DNA of 8,202 nt from Bacteroidales bacterium (lineage in GTDB: Bacteria; Bacteroidota; Bacteroidia; Bacteroidales; Dysgonomonadaceae), in NCBI GenBank assembly GCA_012518155.1, contig JAAYTC010000289.1, positions 1-8,202 of the forward strand, given 5' to 3'. The notes below the pieces were generated by a model. That model made no database searches, had not been told where the DNA came from, and saw only the letters and a list, made by a program, of their open reading frames with translations. The translations under genes were made by a program, and so were the position numbers. Shown in pieces: positions 1 to 7,828 of the stretch. How positions within the stretch are numbered: the stretch's first letter is position 1; every line of letters begins with the position of its first letter.

Positions 1-21
1 ACACAATCTTCATGAAACAAA

Positions 22-522
22 CTACACTATCGAGTTGATTGCAGAATGATAATCCGGTTCCTGTGCAATCTCGGGAACCAGCTCGGTATACACGACTCTT
101 CCTTCCGGGTTCACAACTACCACTGCACGTCCCAAAAGGCCTTGAAGTGGACCGTCGGTCATTAGCAGCCCGTAATCGTTGCCAAAGGCACTGTTACGGA
201 AGGTAGAGAGGGTAATAACGTTATCTATGCCTTCCGCGGAGCAGAATCGCCCGGCAGCGAAAGGGAGGTCGGCAGATATTCCAAGGACTACCGTATTGTT
301 CAGCCCTGCAGCTTCCTTATTGAAGCGGCGAACTGAAGCAGCGCACACTCCCGTATCAAGACTCGGGAAGATGTTTAACACCACATTTTTCCCCTTGTAG
401 TCTGCTAGGGATACTTCCGCGAGTTCTCCGCTGACGAGGGTGAAATCTGGAGCTGTTGCGCCCACCGCCGGAAGATTGCCGGAAGTGTGTACAGAATTGC
501 CTCTAAATGTAATATTTGCCAT
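22..522 (-). CDS. tpx: Thiol peroxidase (Tpx, atypical 2-Cys peroxiredoxin)
   Basis: Reduces hydrogen peroxide and organic hydroperoxides with electrons from thioredoxin; in the family it is cytoplasmic or periplasmic, and no signal peptide is seen here. The 166-residue product has the usual family length (about 165-170). The hallmark motif PSLDTGVC ends at Cys60, the peroxidatic cysteine, and is followed by AASVRRFN, almost as in E. coli Tpx. Cys94 in GRFC fits the resolving cysteine. The N-terminal TFRGN and the GATAPDFTL stretch also fit the family. The ATG at 520-522 gives the standard N terminus. The stop is TAG at 22-24, and the frame closes again at TGA three codons later, so TAG acts as a true stop in this genome. 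The gene lies 110 bases downstream of uvrA on the same strand. Whether it has its own promoter is unclear, since the gap shows no good -33/-7 pair. Confidence 0.96.
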   Translation of the reverse strand: MANITFRGNSVHTSGNLPAVGATAPDFTLVSGELAEVSLADYKGKNVVLNIFPSLDTGVCAASVRRFNKEAAGLNNTVVLGISADLPFAAGRFCSAEGIDNVITLSTFRNSAFGNDYGLLMTDGPLQGLLGRAVVVVNPEGRVVYTELVPEIAQEPDYHSAINSIV

Positions 523-632
523 AATGCTGTAATCTTTAACTATTCAAAAACATAAACAACGGGTCTGTTTAAATGTTCATTGCAAATTGTTTTTTAACGT
601 TCAAAGGGTGTTATCGTCATGCGGTGTTATCC

Positions 633-3458
633 TCACGAATGAAGCTCTTCACGCAAGTATTTTGCCGTGTAGCTGTGTTCTTCCCGGGCAATCGCTTCCG
701 GTGTTCCGGCGGCCAGTAGGTATCCTCCTTTCTCTCCCCCTTCGGGGCCCAGATCGAGTATATAATCGGCGCACTTGATGATATCGAGGTTGTGTTCAAT
801 CACAATTACCGTGTTGCCCTTTTCTACCAGCTTGTTAAGTACTCCCAACAGCACCCGTATATCCTCGAAGTGAAGGCCTGTGGTAGGTTCATCCAACACG
901 TAAAGCGTGTTGCCGGTGTCTACACGAGCCAGCTCGGTAGCTAACTTCACCCGTTGGCTTTCACCTCCTGATAGGGTGGTGGAGGACTGGCCCAGCTTGA
1001 TGTAGCCAAGCCCGACCTCTTGCAACACTTTTATCTTGTGAAGAATGCTCGGTACGTTCTCAAAAAACTCCACCGCGTTGTTGATGGTCATATCCAGCAC
1101 GTCGGCGATCGATTTTCCCTTGAATCGTACTTCGAGCGTTTCCCGGTTATAGCGTTTGCCGTGACACACCTCGCAGGGAACCATCACGTCGGGCAGGAAG
1201 TTCATCTCGATGGTTTTATACCCGTTACCCTTGCACTTTTCACAGCGGCCTCCTTTCACGTTAAACGAAAAGCGGCCGGGCTTGTATGCCCGGATTTTCG
1301 CTTCGGGCATGCCCGCGAATAGATTACGAATATCCGAGAAAACACCGGTATACGTAGCAGGATTGGAACGGGGAGTGCGGCCAATAGGCGATTGATCAAC
1401 ACTTACCACCTTGTCGAGATGTGATGTCCCTTTTACCGACGAATAGGGGAGAGGATCTTTGAGGGAGCGGTAAAATTTTTGGCTAAGGATGGGTTGCAGT
1501 GTCTCGTTAATCAAGGTCGATTTGCCGCTACCCGAAACGCCCGTCACGCAAATAAACGTACCCAGGGGAAATACGGCAGTTACTCCCTTCAAGTTATTGC
1601 CCGAGGCACCTTCAATGGTTAGTTTTTTCCCGCTACCTTTACGGCGCTCTTTGGGAATTGATATCTCCAGCTTTCCGTTCAAGTAGTTCGAGGTAAGGGT
1701 GTTTTTTTTGAGCATTTCGGAAGGGACGCCCTTGAATACCACATCGCCTCCTTTTTGCCCCGCGAAAGGGCCCATATCCACGATGTAGTCCGATGCCAGC
1801 ATCATGTCTTTGTCGTGTTCCACTACTACCACCGAGTTGCCCGAATCACGCAGCTTCTTGAGCGAATCAATCAACCGGTGGTTGTCTCGTTGATGCAGCC
1901 CAATGCTGGGCTCGTCCAAAATATAAAGCACGTTCACCAACTGCGAGCCTATCTGCGTGGCGAGCCGGATGCGTTGGCTCTCCCCTCCCGAGAGGGAGGC
2001 GGATGCACGGGATAGCGACAGGTAGCCAAGACCCACGTCCAACAAAAACTGCAGTCGCGATAAGATCTCCTTACGGATCTCTTCCGCGATCAGCCGCTGC
2101 CGTTCCGACACTTCGGAACGGGATGCCAAGAACCAATCATACAACTCTTGGATATCCATCGCGGCCAAATCCGCGATGTTTTTATCGTTGATCCGAAAAT
2201 GAAGTGCCTCCTTGTTGAGCCGTTGTCCCTGGCATTCCGGGCAACGAGATGTGGTAATAAACTGACCGGCCCACTTTTGTGCCGTGGCCGACGCGTCTTC
2301 GTCCTGTTGCATCTCGATATACTTCACGACCCCCTCGTAGGAGACCGTGTAGTTGGAGTAGCCCAGCGACTCGTTTTTGATTTTCAACCGTTCGTTGGTA
2401 CCGTATAATATCTCCTCGATTGCCTCTTCAGGGATCTTTTCGATCGGAGTCTTCAGGGTTATCCCGTACTTTTCACAGATGGCGGCAATTTGCCAAAAAA
2501 GCATGATGGATCGCTCCTTCCCAAGTGGCACGATGCCTCCAGCAGCGATGCTTATCCCTGGATTGGGGATGATCTTCTCCACGTCGATTTGATCCACCGT
2601 TCCAATGCCCTTACAGCGGGGGCAAGCACCTTGGGGCGAGTTGAACGAAAAATTATGAGGAGCCGGCTCGCTATACGACAGGCCGGTTGTGGGACACATA
2701 AGGCTACGGCTGTAGTGGCGGACCTCGTCCGCTTCCACGTCCTGAATAAGAATCAGTCCCGAACCCTGCTTCATGGCCGTTCGAACACTGGATTTTAGCT
2801 TGTCTTCAAATTTGTTGGAAACCACCAGCTTGTCGATCAGTATTTCGATGCTGTGGTTCTTATACCTATCGACCTTCATCCCCGGGAGGATCTCCCGGAT
2901 TTCACCGTCAACCCGTACATTGAGGTATCCCTTTTTCCGTATCTGTTCGAACAGCTCTTTGTAATGACCTTTCCGGTTGCGTACAACAGGTGCCAGGATA
3001 TATATTTTTTTGCCGATGTATTTCTCCAGAATCAATTCCAAAATCTGTTCATCGGTGTACTTTACCATCTTTTCTCCCGTGATATAGGAGTAGGCCTCGC
3101 CTGCCCGCGCGTAGAGAAGCCGTAGGAAGTCGTATATTTCGGTAGTGGTACCCACGGTAGACCGCGGGTTCTTGTTGGTAGTTTTCTGCTCGATCGAAAT
3201 CACGGGACTCAACCCTGTGATTTTATCCACATCGGGACGCTCCAGCTTCCCCAGGAATCCCCGGGCATAGGCCGAAAATGTTTCGATATAACGGCGTTGC
3301 CCCTCCGCGAAGATGGTGTCGAACGCGAGGGACGACTTACCACTGCCGCTCAGTCCCGTGATCACGGTGAGCGCATCACGTGGGATGGCCACGTCTATAT
3401 TTTTCAGGTTGTGCACTCGGGCACCGTACACCTGAATTTGGTCTGTGTCGGATGTCAT
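633..3458 (-). CDS. uvrA: UvrABC excinuclease subunit A (DNA damage recognition ATPase)
   Basis: UvrA dimers scan DNA for bulky lesions and load UvrB in nucleotide excision repair. The 941 residues match the usual length. Two ABC ATPase modules are visible. The first has Walker A GLSGSGKS at 35-42, signature LSGGESQ at 489-495 and Walker B LYILDEPS at 511-518. The second has Walker A GVSGSGKS at 640-647, signature LSGGESQ at 829-835 and Walker B LYVLDEPT at 852-859. The C-terminal zinc module is intact (Cys739, Cys742, Cys762, Cys765, with 19 residues between the pairs). The N-terminal zinc module is incomplete: Cys255 is followed by Thr258 where the second cysteine is expected, while Cys279 and Cys282 remain. 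CPEC at 406-409 is a further cysteine pair. The start at 3456-3458 leaves few residues before the conserved YGARVHNLKN. The gene lies 31 bases after the lytic transglycosylase and is probably cotranscribed with it. Confidence 0.98.
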   Translation of the reverse strand: MTSDTDQIQVYGARVHNLKNIDVAIPRDALTVITGLSGSGKSSLAFDTIFAEGQRRYIETFSAYARGFLGKLERPDVDKITGLSPVISIEQKTTNKNPRSTVGTTTEIYDFLRLLYARAGEAYSYITGEKMVKYTDEQILELILEKYIGKKIYILAPVVRNRKGHYKELFEQIRKKGYLNVRVDGEIREILPGMKVDRYKNHSIEILIDKLVVSNKFEDKLKSSVRTAMKQGSGLILIQDVEADEVRHYSRSLMCPTTGLSYSEPAPHNFSFNSPQGACPRCKGIGTVDQIDVEKIIPNPGISIAAGGIVPLGKERSIMLFWQIAAICEKYGITLKTPIEKIPEEAIEEILYGTNERLKIKNESLGYSNYTVSYEGVVKYIEMQQDEDASATAQKWAGQFITTSRCPECQGQRLNKEALHFRINDKNIADLAAMDIQELYDWFLASRSEVSERQRLIAEEIRKEILSRLQFLLDVGLGYLSLSRASASLSGGESQRIRLATQIGSQLVNVLYILDEPSIGLHQRDNHRLIDSLKKLRDSGNSVVVVEHDKDMMLASDYIVDMGPFAGQKGGDVVFKGVPSEMLKKNTLTSNYLNGKLEISIPKERRKGSGKKLTIEGASGNNLKGVTAVFPLGTFICVTGVSGSGKSTLINETLQPILSQKFYRSLKDPLPYSSVKGTSHLDKVVSVDQSPIGRTPRSNPATYTGVFSDIRNLFAGMPEAKIRAYKPGRFSFNVKGGRCEKCKGNGYKTIEMNFLPDVMVPCEVCHGKRYNRETLEVRFKGKSIADVLDMTINNAVEFFENVPSILHKIKVLQEVGLGYIKLGQSSTTLSGGESQRVKLATELARVDTGNTLYVLDEPTTGLHFEDIRVLLGVLNKLVEKGNTVIVIEHNLDIIKCADYILDLGPEGGEKGGYLLAAGTPEAIAREEHSYTAKYLREELHS

Positions 3459-3489
3459 ATTTAATAAAACGATGATAACCTTTAAAAGT

Positions 3490-4467
3490 TTATTCTCTCA
3501 CCCATGCCGGATCATGTACTTCGGGTTCCCTCCCTTTTTGGTAATAGAGACTTTCCTCCTTGGGAATCAGGATGGTATATGTTTTTCCGCTGGTGTTGGT
3601 CAACTTCGTGTCTCGAAGCCATGAATTAAAATCTTTCAGTTGGGCGTAACTAACCTGGTGTTGCTTAGCGAATGTTACCAAATTCGGAATGGAAGTGGTT
3701 ACCTTTATCCTTTTAAATTCCATTGGCTTGTGTAGATGTTCGGGTTGTATAACGAAGCCATACTGTGTTGGGTTCTCGAATATTTGCTTGATGGCGAGCA
3801 TTCGGTAATAATAGCGGGTTGTTTCCTCCGCCAACCATAAGTCGAGCGCGTCGTCCACCTGTTGATTTCGAAGCTCGTTGGTAATTCGGCCTTGCCCGCC
3901 GTTGTAGGAAAGTGCTGCCGCACTCCAAGAACCGTACCTGCGATAGGCATCCTTCAAATACCTGGAGGCAGCCACGGTAGATTTTTCGATATGATACCGT
4001 TCATCCACGGTGGCAGAAACCTCAAGGCCATACTCTCTGCCGGTACTCTGTAGGAACTGCCATAGTCCTGCTGCCCGAGCTGGGGAGATGGCCCTGGGAT
4101 CGAGGCTGCTCTCTATTACAGCCAAGTACTTCAGGTCGTTGGGCATCCCTTCTCGCTCCAATAGGGGTTCAATGATCGGGAATATACGGTTGGCTCGTTT
4201 GAAAAGCAATAGGGTGGTAGAGTGGAAGTAGGTAAAACTATTGAGTTCTCTGTCCATCCGTTCACGACGGTCGTACCGGTCAAAGAGAATCGGTTCTCCC
4301 GCGAATTCCATCTTTTCAGGAATCGCTACCGAAGCCGTCATCGAGAGCACCAAAGGGCGTTCCGCTTCAACTTTTTCCACGTTGTTCATCGAAGTGGTCA
4401 CTAGCAAAAGCGACCCAAATCCTGTCACCAATGCAGCTATAGAAATTATAAAAATTGATTTTTTCAT
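3490..4467 (-). CDS. Lytic murein transglycosylase (SLT domain, MltD-like)
   Basis: Probable peptidoglycan lytic transglycosylase that cleaves the MurNAc-GlcNAc bond in the periplasm, with a role in wall turnover. Of the 325 residues, 1-3 (MKK) and a hydrophobic stretch at about 5-24 form a signal peptide or membrane anchor. No cysteine is present, so this is not a lipoprotein like E. coli MltD. The SLT fold spans about 95-225: Glu119 in AVIESSLDP is the expected catalytic acid, AAGLWQFLQSTG at 132-143 is the conserved substrate-binding stretch, and LSYNGG at 186-191 is the third family motif. Residues about 258-302 resemble a degenerate LysM wall-binding module (IPNLVTFAKQHQVS, then YTILIP). 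The gene is first in a leftward group with uvrA and has a well-formed promoter upstream. The start ATG directly precedes the lysine-rich signal sequence. Identity as an SLT-family transglycosylase is secure; the exact subfamily is inferred. Confidence 0.93.
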   Translation of the reverse strand: MKKSIFIISIAALVTGFGSLLLVTTSMNNVEKVEAERPLVLSMTASVAIPEKMEFAGEPILFDRYDRRERMDRELNSFTYFHSTTLLLFKRANRIFPIIEPLLEREGMPNDLKYLAVIESSLDPRAISPARAAGLWQFLQSTGREYGLEVSATVDERYHIEKSTVAASRYLKDAYRRYGSWSAAALSYNGGQGRITNELRNQQVDDALDLWLAEETTRYYYRMLAIKQIFENPTQYGFVIQPEHLHKPMEFKRIKVTTSIPNLVTFAKQHQVSYAQLKDFNSWLRDTKLTNTSGKTYTILIPKEESLYYQKGREPEVHDPAWVRE

Positions 4468-4558
4468 ACTAATTAGGTTGTTTCATCTTGAATAACACCC
4501 CACGCCCTGAATCATATCTCACAATATCATACCCTTTCATTCATTTAGCGTGAACCTA

Positions 4559-4589
4559 CAAAAATACGAAAATAGATCGAACCTTCAAA
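4559..4589 (-). promoter_or_regulatory. Bacteroidota-type promoter for the transglycosylase-uvrA group
   Basis: Read on the minus strand, TTTG (4586-4589) is followed by exactly 19 bases and then TATTTTTG (4559-4566). This fits the Bacteroidota primary sigma factor consensus of a TTTG -33 box and a TAnnTTTG -7 box with about 19 bases between. Transcription would start near 4553, giving a leader of roughly 85 bases before the transglycosylase ATG. The match is seen directly; activity is inferred. Confidence 0.75.
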
Positions 4590-4717
4590 TTCCTTTACTC
4601 TCTTCGCTTCAGGGGCAGTTTCAATGGAAGAGTAATTTTAGCCGGCAGTATAGCGATCGTACGAAATACGCGTGGATTGTTTTTAGATTGCAACAGGTAG
4701 ATTGAATAAAAAATACC

Positions 4718-4725
4718 TATATTTG
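4718..4725 (+). promoter_or_regulatory. Candidate -7 box for the receiver/ATP-grasp gene
   Basis: TATATTTG matches TAnnTTTG at every fixed position and lies about 100 bases before the ATG at 4826. No TTTG or TTG sits at the normal 19-base distance; the nearest is ATTG at 4701-4704, only 13 bases upstream. It is therefore a half-match that might need an activator or might be chance. Confidence 0.35.
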
Positions 4726-4825
4726 ATAATTGTTTTCGGATTTTACGTAAAGTTACCCCGAGGCCATTTTGCTTTGATCCGATTCCCAATTTTAGTCATA
4801 TTTCTTTTATATAAATTGTGATCGT

Positions 4826-6190
4826 ATGCAACTAAAAACGTCGCCAGAAATTATCAAAGCGCACGATATCAGCCAGCTTCGCTTCCGAGACACTCCTTTC
4901 GTGAAGCTTATGAACAGGCGTATCTATAATGTCCTGATCGTGGCTTCACGTTACGATATGTTTATTTTGGAAGACGACGGCCGCGTGGACGAACAGATAT
5001 TTAATGAATACACCTTACTCAGTCTCCGCTATCCGCCCCGCTTCACGCAAGTGAATAATGGCAAGGAGGCTTTAGCGGAACTGAAGCAGAACCATTACGA
5101 ATTGATCATTTGCATGCCCAACATGGATAACAGCGATTCGTTTGAACTGGCAAAGCAGATGAAGAGGCACGATGCGAGGATACCGGTGGTACTGCTAACT
5201 CCCTTTTCAAAGTCGATCTCTGCCGCGTTGAGCAAGGAGGATCTGAGCGGCATCGATTACGTGTTTAGCTGGTTGGGCGATGCCGACCTCCTCTTGGCGA
5301 TCATCAAACTCATCGAGGATAGGATGAACGTGGAGCAGGATGTGAAAACGGTAGGGGTGCAGACCATCATGTTGGTGGAGGATTCCGTGCGGTTCTATTC
5401 CAGCGCGTTGCCGCTTTTCTACAAATTCGTGCTTTCTGAATCGAAGGAGTTTTCCAAAGAGGCCCTGAACGATCACTTGCGCACGTTGCGTATGCGCGGG
5501 CGACCCAAAATACTGCTGGCTCGTGATTACGAGGAGGCGGTATCCTATTACAGGAAGTATAGCGACAATATGTTGGGGGTGATCATGGATATGAGTTTCC
5601 ACCGCGGGGGAAAGAGGGATCCGTTGGCCGGTAAGCGACTCGGCGAGTGGATACGGACCAAGGATGCAGCCATACCTATATTGTACACTTCGGCTGAGTC
5701 GGAAAACAGGAAGCACGTGAACGAAGCAGAGGATCTTTTTATCGATAAAAACTCCAAAACATTCCCGCAGGACGTCTATAAAGCGATCAAAGAAAACCTG
5801 GGTTTCGGCGATTTTGTGATCACAGACCCGGTGACGCGACAGGAGCTTTTCAGGATCCGGAACCTGAAGGACCTACAAACAAATATCAAGAATATCCCCG
5901 ATGACGCGCTCTATTACCACCTTTCTAAAAACCATTTTTCACGTTTTTTCTACTCGAGGGCCATCTTCCCCGTGGCGGAGTTGCTGAAAAAAATAGATGT
6001 ATCGGAGTACGCGAGCATGGAGGAAGCACGTGAGCTAATTCACGGCACCATCGTGCAGTATCGTCGCATAAAAAACACGGGGGTAGTAGCGGTATTCGAA
6101 AAAGATCGGTTCGATCAATACTCTAACTTCGCGCGGATCGGGGAGGGCTCGCTGGGTGGGAAAGGACGCGGACTCGCTTTCTTGGGCTAG
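4826..6190 (+). CDS. N-terminal half: tandem receiver domains plus start of ATP-binding domain
   Basis: A 454-residue cytoplasmic protein with no signal peptide or membrane segment. Residues about 34-166 resemble a receiver fold but look degenerate. The phospho-acceptor position falls around Cys96 in LIICMP rather than an aspartate, Thr125 is kept in VVLLTPF, and Trp149 stands where the conserved lysine is expected. Residues about 180-325 look like a complete receiver: Glu185-Asp186 in LVEDS, probable phospho-acceptor Asp255 in VIMDMSF, Thr288/Ser289 in LYTSA, and Lys308 in FIDK. A linker with an aromatic-rich segment (HFSRFFYSRAIFP) follows. The chain stops just after IGEGSLGGKGRGLAF at 438-452, the glycine-rich motif that opens PEP-synthase-type ATP-binding domains; Lys446 would correspond to an ATP-contacting lysine. 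The start at 4826 leaves a 30-residue lead into the conserved RRIYNVLIV. Its signal input and partner kinase are unknown. Confidence 0.85.
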   Translation: MQLKTSPEIIKAHDISQLRFRDTPFVKLMNRRIYNVLIVASRYDMFILEDDGRVDEQIFNEYTLLSLRYPPRFTQVNNGKEALAELKQNHYELIICMPNMDNSDSFELAKQMKRHDARIPVVLLTPFSKSISAALSKEDLSGIDYVFSWLGDADLLLAIIKLIEDRMNVEQDVKTVGVQTIMLVEDSVRFYSSALPLFYKFVLSESKEFSKEALNDHLRTLRMRGRPKILLARDYEEAVSYYRKYSDNMLGVIMDMSFHRGGKRDPLAGKRLGEWIRTKDAAIPILYTSAESENRKHVNEAEDLFIDKNSKTFPQDVYKAIKENLGFGDFVITDPVTRQELFRIRNLKDLQTNIKNIPDDALYYHLSKNHFSRFFYSRAIFPVAELLKKIDVSEYASMEEARELIHGTIVQYRRIKNTGVVAVFEKDRFDQYSNFARIGEGSLGGKGRGLAFLG

Positions 6191-7828
6191 ATGGTGAAGA
6201 CGCATCAAGAGTTGAACGCTCACCTGAACTTCCCGGTGATTACCCCAAAAACGGTCGTGCTCTGTACCGATATCTTCGACGAATTCATGGAGGCGAACGA
6301 TCTTTACCCCGCTGCCTTGTCCGATAAAACAGACGAAGAAATTCTGAAACTTTTCCTGGCTGCTAAGTTGCCGAAACGATTGGTAAACGATTTCTTTGTT
6401 TTTCTAAACGCGATCGATAGCCCCATCGCGATCCGTTCATCGAGCCTGTTGGAAGATTCCCAATATCAGCCGTTCGCGGGGATTTACTCGACCTACATGA
6501 TCCCGTACGTGAGTGATAAATATGAAATGGTGCGACTATTGAGCGATGCCATCAAGGCGGTGTATGCTTCGGTGTTTTACGAGGATAGCAAGGCCTATAT
6601 GGCCGCGACACGCAATTTAATCGACCAGGAAAAGATGGCGATCGTGTTGCAGGAGGTGGTCGGTTCCCGATACGGGAACTATTATTATCCCGCGATCTCG
6701 GGTGTGGCTCGATCCATCAATTATTATCCCATTGGTAACGAAAGGACAGAGGATGGCATCGTGAACATGGCATTGGGTTTGGGAAAATATATCGTGGATG
6801 GGAACATGGGGCTCCGTTTTTCACCTCTGCACGCGACTAAAATATTGCAACTAAGCACAACAGACCTGGCATTGAGAGACACGCAAACCCGATTCTTCGC
6901 GCTCGATCTGGAATCGGTATCGAAAGAGTTTTCGGTCGACGAAGGTTTCAACCTGAAAAAACTGCGGGTGAGGGATGTCGAAGAAGAGGGCCCTATTCGC
7001 TACGTGGCATCCACCTATGATCATTACGACCAAATCATCCGGGACGGTTATTACGAGGGGGGGCGAAAGATCATCTCTTTCGCTAATATCTTGCAACACG
7101 GTATGTTCCCCTTGAGCGATGTGTTGGGTAAACTGCTGAAGGTAGGTCAAAAAGAGATGGGACGGCCCGTGGAGATCGAGTTTGCCGTGGATATAAAAGA
7201 TCAGTCCATTGCCTCATTTTACGTGCTGCAAATACGACCTATCGTAGATAACAAGGAGGTGATGAACGAGGATCTGGAACAGACCGCCCCGGAGGATGTT
7301 ATTCTTTTTTCGAAAAGTGCCTTGGGTAATGGGGTCGTGGACGACGTGTTCGACGTGGTGTACGTGAAGTCAGGAGCGTTTGACGCGTCAAAGACCCTGC
7401 AAATCGCACGCGAAATCGAGGAGTTGAATCGCCGCTTTCTTGAATCAAACGCGCACTACGTGCTGGTGGGGCCGGGCAGATGGGGATCGTCTGACCCCTG
7501 GCTGGGAGTACCCGTCAAGTGGCCGCACATCAGCCAAGCACGTGTAATTGCAGAGTCCGGCATGGATAATTATCGGATCGAACCGAGCCAAGGAACCCAT
7601 TTTTTCCAGAACCTCACCTCTTTTGGCGTGGGATATTTCACCATTCATCCCTTTCTGGATAACGACGGCTTTTTTGATGAATCGTTCCTCAACGAGCAGG
7701 AGGCGCTTCATGAAACAGAGTTTATCCGTCATGTTCGTTTCACCCGTCCGATCTGCATCAAAATTAATGGACGAAAAAAAACCGGGATAGTCCTCAAGCC
7801 CGAGTCGCCCACCGTTGGCGAGGATTGA
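6191..7828 (+). CDS. C-terminal half: PEP/pyruvate-binding (PPDK_N-like) ATP-grasp domain and conserved C-terminal region
   Basis: A 545-residue product if translation restarts at the ATG that abuts the TAG; otherwise this is the downstream part of the full protein. Motifs of the PPDK/PEP synthase N-terminal ATP-binding domain are clear: IRSSSLLEDS at 81-90 (Arg82), FAGIYSTY at 95-102, VLQEVVG at 152-158, VEIEFAVD at 327-334 and VLQIRPI at 345-351 (Arg349). Arg82 and Arg349 fit the nucleotide-binding arginines of PPDK. The true PEP synthase continuation is missing: there is no TSHAA-type phosphohistidine motif and no room for the PEP-binding barrel. Residues about 370-535 instead form a conserved region with VLVGPGRWGSSDPWLG at 424-439 and SQGTHFFQNLTS at 466-477, whose function I do not know. 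Such proteins are often labelled PEP synthase, which is probably misleading. The last residues (about 537-545) are encoded by the start of a DNA repeat array. Confidence 0.85.
   Translation: MVKTHQELNAHLNFPVITPKTVVLCTDIFDEFMEANDLYPAALSDKTDEEILKLFLAAKLPKRLVNDFFVFLNAIDSPIAIRSSSLLEDSQYQPFAGIYSTYMIPYVSDKYEMVRLLSDAIKAVYASVFYEDSKAYMAATRNLIDQEKMAIVLQEVVGSRYGNYYYPAISGVARSINYYPIGNERTEDGIVNMALGLGKYIVDGNMGLRFSPLHATKILQLSTTDLALRDTQTRFFALDLESVSKEFSVDEGFNLKKLRVRDVEEEGPIRYVASTYDHYDQIIRDGYYEGGRKIISFANILQHGMFPLSDVLGKLLKVGQKEMGRPVEIEFAVDIKDQSIASFYVLQIRPIVDNKEVMNEDLEQTAPEDVILFSKSALGNGVVDDVFDVVYVKSGAFDASKTLQIAREIEELNRRFLESNAHYVLVGPGRWGSSDPWLGVPVKWPHISQARVIAESGMDNYRIEPSQGTHFFQNLTSFGVGYFTIHPFLDNDGFFDESFLNEQEALHETEFIRHVRFTRPICIKINGRKKTGIVLKPESPTVGED

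Larger units (their letters stand above)
4468..4825. other. Divergent intergenic region
   Basis: This 358-base, AT-rich gap separates the leftward transglycosylase-uvrA group from the rightward receiver/ATP-grasp gene. It holds one convincing leftward promoter and one weaker rightward candidate. The only frame of any length inside it (about 64 codons on the minus strand, 4595-4789) has no recognisable motif and is probably chance. I see no RNA gene, riboswitch or strong hairpin. Confidence 0.8.
4826..7828 (+). pseudogene. Dual-receiver PEP/pyruvate-binding domain protein, interrupted by in-frame TAG
   Basis: The two open frames at 4826-6190 and 6191-7828 are in the same frame with nothing between them. 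Together they make one 1000-codon gene broken only by TAG at 6188-6190. From memory, Bacteroidota relatives are single chains of about this length with the same domain order, and the region around the break reads GLAFL(D/N)S(M/L)(V/L)K. The TAG therefore appears to replace a residue such as serine (TCG to TAG is one change). No frameshift or deletion is needed, and conserved motifs are intact on both sides, which points to a very recent mutation, a base-call error, or a tolerated split. The alternatives are readthrough or reinitiation at the abutting ATG. TAG also ends tpx, so wholesale reassignment of the codon is unlikely. The two halves are described separately. Confidence 0.6.

Noticed and set aside
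547..554. TATGTTTT as a possible -7 box for tpx on the minus strand
   Set aside because: It misses the final G of TAnnTTTG and no TTTG or TTG lies about 19 bases upstream.
607..631. Nine-base direct repeat GGTGTTATC (607-615 and 623-631) between uvrA and tpx
   Set aside because: Only two short copies, with no symmetry or nearby promoter, so chance or minor slippage is the simplest reading.
4595..4789. 64-codon minus-strand frame in the divergent intergenic region
   Set aside because: No recognisable motif, and it lies across the region that holds the two promoter candidates.
6188..6190. Recoding of TAG as a sense codon across the genome
   Set aside because: tpx ends at TAG with a normal family length, and no tRNA or recoding element is visible here.
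6191..7828. Naming the second half ppsA (PEP synthase)
   Set aside because: Only the ATP-binding domain is shared; the phosphohistidine motif and PEP-binding barrel are absent.
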